27,847 nucleotides of DNA. Origin: a virus. The stretch is taken from positions 1 through 27,847 of the IMG/VR virus record IMGVR_UViG_3300020457_001902. One strand, written 5' to 3'. The notes below the pieces were generated by a model, which did no database searches, was not told the origin of the DNA, and saw nothing but the letters and a program-made list of their open reading frames with translations. Position 1 is the first letter of the stretch. Each line of letters begins with the position of its first letter. Below are positions 22,905 to 27,847 of this stretch, piece after piece. Both the position numbers and the translations under genes were made by a program.

Positions 22905-24407
22905 TTAATCTTTTTTAGGTAAATTATGAACCAATATATCTGATGTAAAGTATGTATCAATATCCTCTACATCTAATGAGTAAAATGTAACAGGATTGTC
23001 TACGAAAGTATCCTCTTTTGAAATAATTGTTATCTGATTACCATCTTTATCAAATAGTTTATCACCAGGTTGTATATCCCAACCAGGTCTGAAACGATAA
23101 TCATTACTACCAGAATCAAATACAAATGTTGATGATAATTGATGTTTTTGATATTGCTGATTATTACTTCCACTAATTGTATAGTAGAAAGATGCTTCAG
23201 ATTCATTTTTACCTACAACAACCGAACCACTAAAAAAACTACCAGTCAAACTTGTAGAATTATAATTTAAATAGTGTAAGTCTGTATTAGGCATCCCAAC
23301 TGGTTGAAACGATTTAACAACATCTCCAACCTCTACATCTTGAACTTCCTTTACTGAACCATCATACATACGAATTTCACTACCACTTATTGAACTTGCA
23401 CCTTGATATGGATTTAGTGTCCAAACAGCCCAACCATCAGTTCTATCTTCTGGTGTTATCAAATGTGATTTATATGGATTATAAAAAGAAGCAAGTATTT
23501 GATTATCTTCTGGTGTTAATAAAGCTAGAGACCTACCCATACCGAGATATTTCTTACCACCTACTTCACTACCAGAACTATGTATAAATTTTTCGGATAC
23601 CATAGATTTACCAGTCGCTGCAGAACCCTCTGAACCAGTAACATTTAACCAATTCCATACCATCGAACTTGATGGTTCTAAATCTGAACGATATGAATTT
23701 AAGAAAATACTACCACCCATCTTTACTGAAAATGATGCATCAAATTGTGTTGTCTTACTAACATAATCTGGCCAATCACCAATTCCCTCACCTTGAGTTT
23801 TTGATGATGAAACATATACAGGAATTAAACTTGAACTTACTGGTGAAGTATTTAAAAGTGTTCTAAATTCTTTTTTATCATATGAACTACTTGCTATTGA
23901 ATTTAGATTATCATTTGTATCACTTGGTGAATCAAAAAATAAATGAAATGTGTTAGCATGTTCATCCTTACCTCTCATATCCATGTATTGTCTATCAGTA
24001 GTATTATTGAAAGAACAACTAATATTATTTAGTGCAAAACTTGAAGATATATATGGTCTTTGAGCCATAGGTGGATTTTCACCAAATGGATGATTTTCTG
24101 CAAGTGTACCATATACCACCACATTATCAAAACTTTGTGTTGCCGCGTAATTTGATATATGAATAAATAAATTTGGTTCTACATCAGTTGTCTGTGCAGT
24201 ATATAGATTAGTATTACTTTCAAAGAATTTTATTTCATCACTACCACTCTCGATAGTAAAATCCAAACCAGCGATTATACCCGCTCTACTTTTATTTGGC
24301 CAACCACCTGCACTACCTGTTATGTAATTCCAAAATGATTTACTTCTTGAATCTACATCAGATTTTTGTTTATAGTTTTTAAATTGTTCTTTTGTAATTG
24401 TGGGCAT
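22905..24407 (-). CDS. Serine-rich virion-type protein with C-terminal Hint-like domain
   Basis: A 500-residue protein. Residues 1 to about 335 are rich in Ser, Asn, Thr and Gly with many short strands, as in phage fibre or decoration proteins; no family was recognised. From about 338, SGSEIRMYDGSVKEVQDVEV with GDVV matches the opening block of Hint (hedgehog/intein) domains. GDKLFDKDGNQITIIS and FYSLDVEDIDTYFTSDILVHN (VHN at 493-495) match the closing blocks. The usual first Cys is replaced by Ser, no TxxH block is visible, and Leu follows the final HN, so protein splicing is unlikely; cleavage or a binding role remains possible. GGAG lies six bases ahead of ATG 24407. Its expression in a replication region is unusual for a virion protein. 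Confidence 0.7.
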   Translation of the reverse strand: MPTITKEQFKNYKQKSDVDSRSKSFWNYITGSAGGWPNKSRAGIIAGLDFTIESGSDEIKFFESNTNLYTAQTTDVEPNLFIHISNYAATQSFDNVVVYGTLAENHPFGENPPMAQRPYISSSFALNNISCSFNNTTDRQYMDMRGKDEHANTFHLFFDSPSDTNDNLNSIASSSYDKKEFRTLLNTSPVSSSLIPVYVSSSKTQGEGIGDWPDYVSKTTQFDASFSVKMGGSIFLNSYRSDLEPSSSMVWNWLNVTGSEGSAATGKSMVSEKFIHSSGSEVGGKKYLGMGRSLALLTPEDNQILASFYNPYKSHLITPEDRTDGWAVWTLNPYQGASSISGSEIRMYDGSVKEVQDVEVGDVVKSFQPVGMPNTDLHYLNYNSTSLTGSFFSGSVVVGKNESEASFYYTISGSNNQQYQKHQLSSTFVFDSGSNDYRFRPGWDIQPGDKLFDKDGNQITIISKEDTFVDNPVTFYSLDVEDIDTYFTSDILVHNLPKKD

Positions 24408-24436
24408 TTAAATCTCCATTTTATCAATAATAAATA
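24408..24436 (-). promoter_or_regulatory. Short gap before the Hint-protein gene
   Basis: A 29-base AT-rich gap containing the ribosome site GGAG and the run AATATTTATTATTG. The TATTTA element is 24 bases ahead of the ATG, the same distance as in the Nmad1 promoter region. No -35 box is evident within the gap. It may contain a weak or phage-specific promoter, or only untranslated leader. Confidence 0.2.
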
Positions 24437-25036
24437 TTACTTTTGTAATAAATCAACAATATTTGCACCCATTCCACCATCGTGTAAACTTTTTAACCCA
24501 AATTGTAATGCTCTTTTGTTCCATAATTCAATATCGTAGAGCATATATTTAAATCCCTTTTTTCTCATGTTGTTGAATCCAAGATGATGACTGGTTCCTT
24601 TTCCGTAGTATTCTCTATGAATCCATATATTATAACCATAACATTGTCGAGAGTTCATTTCAATTCTTGATGATTCTATAGGTTTGTTTATTGGTAAAGT
24701 ACTTGGTGTATTGTAAACAGGACACCCATTCTTATCCCATGTTTTATGTATATTAGTACCTACCCATAACCAGCCAATCACTTTATCATATTCTTTATGT
24801 AGAATGGTGAAAAAACAATCACCATTTTTGATTCTCCACTTATAATCTTCTTCTACCCACTGCCCATCATAATCACCGATATCTTCTTGAAAAGATTTTA
24901 AACCTTGTTTTAAATATTTTATATCACCATTTGGCAGACCTTCATGGTATTCTAAATCATCAGATAATTGATAATCTTCAAATTCTTTAACTAATGGTGA
25001 TTCTAATCTTATTAATTTTTCTTTACTACTTTCCAT
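24437..25036 (-). CDS. GNAT-like acyltransferase
   Basis: A 199-residue protein. The central strand KVIGWLWVGTN, the IWIHREYYGKGTSHHLGF segment (residues 137-154, with a G-x-G-like turn for the CoA pyrophosphate) and YMLYDIELWNKRALQFGLKSL (helix after beta-5 with N-x-x-A-x-x-x-x) follow the GNAT N-acetyltransferase order. ATG 25036 lies inside the end of the ANL gene (25-base overlap), so the two are tightly coupled. A GNAT next to an acyl-activating enzyme suggests transfer of an unusual acyl group to an amine, such as an amino sugar or lysine. The GNAT call itself is moderate. Confidence 0.6.
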   Translation of the reverse strand: MESSKEKLIRLESPLVKEFEDYQLSDDLEYHEGLPNGDIKYLKQGLKSFQEDIGDYDGQWVEEDYKWRIKNGDCFFTILHKEYDKVIGWLWVGTNIHKTWDKNGCPVYNTPSTLPINKPIESSRIEMNSRQCYGYNIWIHREYYGKGTSHHLGFNNMRKKGFKYMLYDIELWNKRALQFGLKSLHDGGMGANIVDLLQK

Positions 25037-25695
25037 CCTGATTTCTTAATTATGTTATCACTTCGACCTTTCCAATGGAAGAATTCTCCATCAAATGTAA
25101 ATATATCATTAGTATCAAAATATTCACCATCAAAGTTAGATAACATAGCTTTTCCTTTTAAATGTAATGTTTTATCCAACATAATATTCCAACCACTTAA
25201 TCTTCGTAAACCAGTATGAACTTTATCACCTTTGATAAAATCAGTTCCAAAAACTATTGGTACACACTCAGTAGAACCATATCCATGTGTTACTTTTTGT
25301 ACACCCAACTCTAACATAAACTCTATATCATCTACTGATGTTTCTTCAGCACCTATCAACATATGTTCTACTCCACTTAAATCTGGTCGTAATCCACTTT
25401 CTTTCAACATCCTTACCATTGTAGGTATTAATATTAATTTTGTAGGTTTCTCTGATAACATCTCAACAAAAACTTCTGGTGAGAATTTATTATCAAACAC
25501 TTTACCACCAACTTGTTCTAATGGAACCGCCATAATGTAAACACCGATAGTGTGTCTTGGTACAAAGTTCAAAAGTACATCTGATTCTTTTAAATCAAAT
25601 AACTTTATATTTCTATCAATAGCATCTTGTAAAGATTCTTTTGTGTGTAATACATCCTTTGGTTTACCTGTAGAACCTGTAGTTTTGAACTCCAT
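25012..25695 (-). CDS. Minimal ANL-superfamily adenylate-forming enzyme (AMP-binding)
   Basis: The protein has 227 residues from ATG 25695, which has AGGAG seven to eight bases ahead; a longer frame to 25749 only overlaps the zinc-ribbon gene. The AMP-binding core signature is TTGSTGKPKDV (5-15), with HGYGSTE (137-143) and a hinge-side TNDIFTFDGEFFHWKGRSDNIIKKSGWK (split here as TND at 195-197 and KGRSDNIIKK at 209-218). These are motifs A3, A5, A7 and A8. The roughly 150-residue N-terminal part and the C-terminal lid with the catalytic lysine are missing. It may make acyl-AMP slowly, do only half of the reaction, or use a partner. Such genes are rare in phages. Confidence 0.75.
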   Translation of the reverse strand: MEFKTTGSTGKPKDVLHTKESLQDAIDRNIKLFDLKESDVLLNFVPRHTIGVYIMAVPLEQVGGKVFDNKFSPEVFVEMLSEKPTKLILIPTMVRMLKESGLRPDLSGVEHMLIGAEETSVDDIEFMLELGVQKVTHGYGSTECVPIVFGTDFIKGDKVHTGLRRLSGWNIMLDKTLHLKGKAMLSNFDGEYFDTNDIFTFDGEFFHWKGRSDNIIKKSGWKVVKKN

Positions 25696-25697
25696 AC

Positions 25698-25934
25698 TTA
25701 TTCTCCTTGTTGAATTTGGGTCATCATATTCTTTGGTATTGAACCACAATTACCACAAGCAAATACTTGTATTGGTACAATTGCTTCTTTACCTGTTGGT
25801 GATACTAATGGTGATATTCTTTTTAGAAAGAATGATTGTATGAAAGATGCGTTTCCACATTCTTCACAAGTTATTGTTTCTGTATCCCCTATATCTATCT
25901 GTTGTGGTGGTTCTTGGTATTTTCTATCACTCAT
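25698..25934 (-). CDS. Small zinc-ribbon protein
   Basis: A 78-residue protein with two CxxC pairs (CEEC near residue 23; CGNC near residue 60) separated by a hydrophobic, strand-rich segment, the layout of a zinc ribbon. The start forms an ATGA overlap with the gp44 stop, so the two are translated together. Similar small zinc ribbons accompany replication or transcription genes in marine T4-like phages; whether it binds the clamp loader or polymerase cannot be told. Confidence 0.65.
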   Translation of the reverse strand: MSDRKYQEPPQQIDIGDTETITCEECGNASFIQSFFLKRISPLVSPTGKEAIVPIQVFACGNCGSIPKNMMTQIQQGE

Positions 25935-26863
25935 TTTATCTTCCCTATTATTTCTATGAACATTGCCATAATGTTAATTTCTTTATCAACAACTACCGCA
26001 TCTGATTGTTGGTATTGTGCAAGTACTAATATACACTCTGCTACATGTCCTCTACCCCAATCATCTACCGTATCAAATAACAACCTAAACAAATCACTAA
26101 AATCTGTTACCTTTGAATCTGCCAATAGTTGTCTTATATTTTTAAACGAATTCTTTTTATCTTGTGTTTTCAAGATTTCTAACACTTGGTTCTTGTAATC
26201 ACTTTGGATACTCATACCCTCATCAATAACTAACTTATTATCCACTACTTGTCTTTGTGCAGCATTGATTACTCTTCTGATATCTGGATAACCACCATTC
26301 ACTATTGTTACGATATCCTCTATCTCATTTGTAACATTCTCTTTAGTTAAGATATTACCCAAATGAACTGCAACTTGTTTTCTATCTGGTGGTATAATCT
26401 GAAATGATTGACACCTTGATTGTATTGGGTCAATGATTCTCTCAACATAATTACAAGTTAAAATAAACCTACAATGTTTTGAGAATGTTTCCATTAAGTT
26501 TCTCAATGCAGCCTGAGCATTTGGTGTAATGTAATCACACTCATCCAAGATAATAACTTTCATCTCTTGGAATCCGAGTGTTGAGGCAAAGTTCTTAACT
26601 TTATCACGAACCACCTCTACACTATTTTCATCCGATGCATTGATATATAGATAATCACAATCTATATTATTAACGAGTAATTTAGCGAGAGTGGTTTTAC
26701 CTGTACCGGCTCTTCCAAACAATAGAAGATGTGGTAAATCTCCACTCTCAAGATACAACTTGACCTTACTCTTCAAGTGGTCGTTTCCGATGTAAGAATC
26801 AAGCGATGAAGGCCGATACTTTTCAACCCATAATGTATTTTTTATTTCTTTTTCCATATCCAA
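25931..26863 (-). CDS. 44: Clamp loader large subunit (AAA+ ATPase), gp44-like
   Basis: A 310-residue RFC/gp44-type ATPase. NTLWVEKYRPSSLDSYIG opens it, as in RFC small subunits. Walker A is GRAGTGKT (50-57), Walker B is VIILDECD (DECD 107-110), sensor 1 is FILTCNY and the arginine-finger motif SRC is at 149-151. T4 gp44 is 319 residues. Four gp44 subunits plus one gp62 load the gp45 clamp using ATP. The frame begins with TTG 26863, preceded by GGAG at seven bases; an ATG two codons in has poorer spacing, so the TTG is kept but is uncertain. It overlaps the methyltransferase gene by 22 bases. Confidence 0.9.
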   Translation of the reverse strand: MDMEKEIKNTLWVEKYRPSSLDSYIGNDHLKSKVKLYLESGDLPHLLLFGRAGTGKTTLAKLLVNNIDCDYLYINASDENSVEVVRDKVKNFASTLGFQEMKVIILDECDYITPNAQAALRNLMETFSKHCRFILTCNYVERIIDPIQSRCQSFQIIPPDRKQVAVHLGNILTKENVTNEIEDIVTIVNGGYPDIRRVINAAQRQVVDNKLVIDEGMSIQSDYKNQVLEILKTQDKKNSFKNIRQLLADSKVTDFSDLFRLLFDTVDDWGRGHVAECILVLAQYQQSDAVVVDKEINIMAMFIEIIGKIK

Positions 26864-27847
26864 ATTGGTTCTCCAAATGCTGTGTTTTGTGTTTCTTGTG
26901 TTTTTTCTTTTAGTTCTTCATTAAAATATTCACTCTTGGCATTTCCTGCACCACCACTATTGAATCGTTTAGTCATTTCCATTCCTATACAACCATAGTA
27001 TTCCATACCTTGTGATTTCAAATAATCATTCATTGGATTACAGATTTCTAAATAACCCTTATCTGGTGCAGAATATACATCCGAAATATTAACTGCAATT
27101 ATACCATCTTTCTTTATAGTAAATATCAACTTGCCAAGTGTAGAATGCAAAAAATCTTCATTCCATTTATCAATATTTGTATATCTTTTATAACTTTGTG
27201 TATCCTCATCCGAATACTTTTCAATATTAAAATATGGTGGTGAAGTAAAAATTGTATCGAAGTAATTTTCATACTTAGTATAATCTACATCTTCTGCAGG
27301 TGAACAAATCAATTCTACTTCTTTTGGTTCTTCAAAAAATGTTTGATGTTTTTTATAGAACTCAACTTGTCTTTGATAGTTTGGATGGTTATTTGTGTTT
27401 GGGTCAATCCCAACGAATGATTTTGTTGTCTCTCCACAATAAAACCCAGCCAACCTATCACCCCAACCAGCACTAAAATCGAGTACATTAACACTTTTAA
27501 AATAATCATAAAATCCTTTCGCAATACTTGGTTTAAATTGTGATGCCACATATTTTCTTAATGTAGTGGCCATTCTAATACTTTGTAAATCTACTTTTGT
27601 TAGTACTTGTTCTAATGTATAGAATGCCCTAACAATTGTTTTGATTCCTTTTACTGTTTGCCATGTTCTCCAACCACTCGGTGTTCTCACCCAATCAACT
27701 TTCCATCTATTCTCTATATGAAATCCATTTGATGCATTGTTACCTGAATTATCTTTCTTAAAATACAAATCAGTTAGTGGATAATTATATTGATTTTCAT
27801 TTCTTGGAAACCATTTACCCTCAATCAAAATATCATTAAACTGAACA
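26842..27847 (-). CDS. DNA methyltransferase (5' end outside window)
   Basis: The frame is open through the window edge: the bases from 27829 to 27846 still encode VQFNDI in frame before the TTG at 27828, so the TTG is probably internal. The visible part has a SAM-binding motif LDFSAGWGDRLAGFY and, further on, the catalytic motif IFTSPPYFN (S-P-P-Y), followed by YSDEDTQSYKRY. This order and the PPY motif fit an amino-methyltransferase acting on adenine N6 or cytosine N4 in DNA. The C-terminus (FGEPIWIWKKK) overlaps gp44. It may protect phage DNA from host restriction; no restriction enzyme is beside it. The recognition site is unknown. Confidence 0.8.
   Translation of the reverse strand, partial: VQFNDILIEGKWFPRNENQYNYPLTDLYFKKDNSGNNASNGFHIENRWKVDWVRTPSGWRTWQTVKGIKTIVRAFYTLEQVLTKVDLQSIRMATTLRKYVASQFKPSIAKGFYDYFKSVNVLDFSAGWGDRLAGFYCGETTKSFVGIDPNTNNHPNYQRQVEFYKKHQTFFEEPKEVELICSPAEDVDYTKYENYFDTIFTSPPYFNIEKYSDEDTQSYKRYTNIDKWNEDFLHSTLGKLIFTIKKDGIIAVNISDVYSAPDKGYLEICNPMNDYLKSQGMEYYGCIGMEMTKRFNSGGAGNAKSEYFNEELKEKTQETQNTAFGEPIWIWKKK

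Noticed and set aside
22905-24407. A splicing intein in the serine-rich protein
   Set aside because: The first residue is Ser rather than Cys, no TxxH block is visible, the residue after HN is Leu, and there is almost no C-terminal extein.
27315-27551. Second minus-strand open frame inside the DNA methyltransferase gene
   Set aside because: It is the +1 shadow of the methyltransferase frame, which carries the SAM and PPY motifs.
1-27847. tRNA genes, rho-independent terminators and insertion-sequence ends
   Set aside because: By eye I found no cloverleaf-like segment, no GC-rich hairpin followed by a T run in the few gaps, and no transposase or terminal inverted repeats. A tRNAscan-SE and a terminator search would be needed to be certain.

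Overview
The window looks like a piece of a marine, T4-like (tailed, myovirus-type) phage genome, or of an uncultivated virus related to cyanophages and pelagiphages. The DNA is strongly AT-rich. Every convincing gene lies on the minus strand, and genes are packed edge to edge with ATGA or 1-30 base overlaps. Both subunits of a T4-type clamp loader are present (gp44 at 25931-26863 and gp62 at 19209-19637). They sit with typical marine-phage accessory genes: a ClpP-like protease, an Nmad1/DUF1599 protein, a RecB/Cas4-like nuclease and many 2-oxoglutarate/Fe(II) oxygenases. No tRNA, rRNA, CRISPR array, insertion sequence or convincing terminator is visible, and no stretch over 300 bases lacks a gene.

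Transcription runs from high to low coordinates. Region A (27847 to about 18600) carries a DNA methyltransferase (5' end outside the window) and gp44. Next comes a roughly 6.3 kb accessory block: zinc ribbon, a minimal ANL adenylate-forming enzyme, a GNAT-like protein, a serine-rich protein ending in a Hint-like domain, three tandem prolyl-hydroxylase-like oxygenases, a QueC-like PP-loop enzyme, a small sulfotransferase-like protein and an Asp/Asn hydroxylase-like oxygenase. gp62 and ClpP follow. Region B (18600 to about 16300) opens with the best promoter in the window, a sigma70-like TTGACA / TATATT pair with a palindrome in its spacer. It carries Nmad1, a four-cysteine PD-(D/E)XK nuclease, an unknown protein, a SLOG/DUF2493 protein and a small ribbon-helix-helix protein.

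Region C (16290 to 1) is a glycan operon. It holds two GT-B glycosyltransferases, a GT2, two GT8-like enzymes and another GT-A-like enzyme. It also encodes an amino-sugar/activated-sugar cassette: SIS-HAD fusion, CMP-sialate-synthetase-like cytidylyltransferase, 2OG oxygenase, DegT aminotransferase, sugar formyltransferase, a metallo-beta-lactamase/Rieske protein resembling CMP-Neu5Ac hydroxylase with its domains in swapped order, and a CapD/PseB/FlaA1-type dehydratase. Further on are a SAM methyltransferase, a DUF115-like protein, an APS-kinase-like protein and a polysaccharide-deacetylase-like protein. Together these suggest that the phage makes or remodels an unusual N-acylated amino sugar, perhaps a nonulosonate, and transfers it to a glycan on the host surface or virion. 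The product and acceptor cannot be read from sequence alone.

The most notable points are the domain-swapped CMAH-like enzyme, the truncated ANL plus GNAT pair, the Hint-ended protein, the three nested oxygenase paralogs with non-ATG starts at their junctions, and the interruption of the usual gp44-gp62 neighbourhood by this block.
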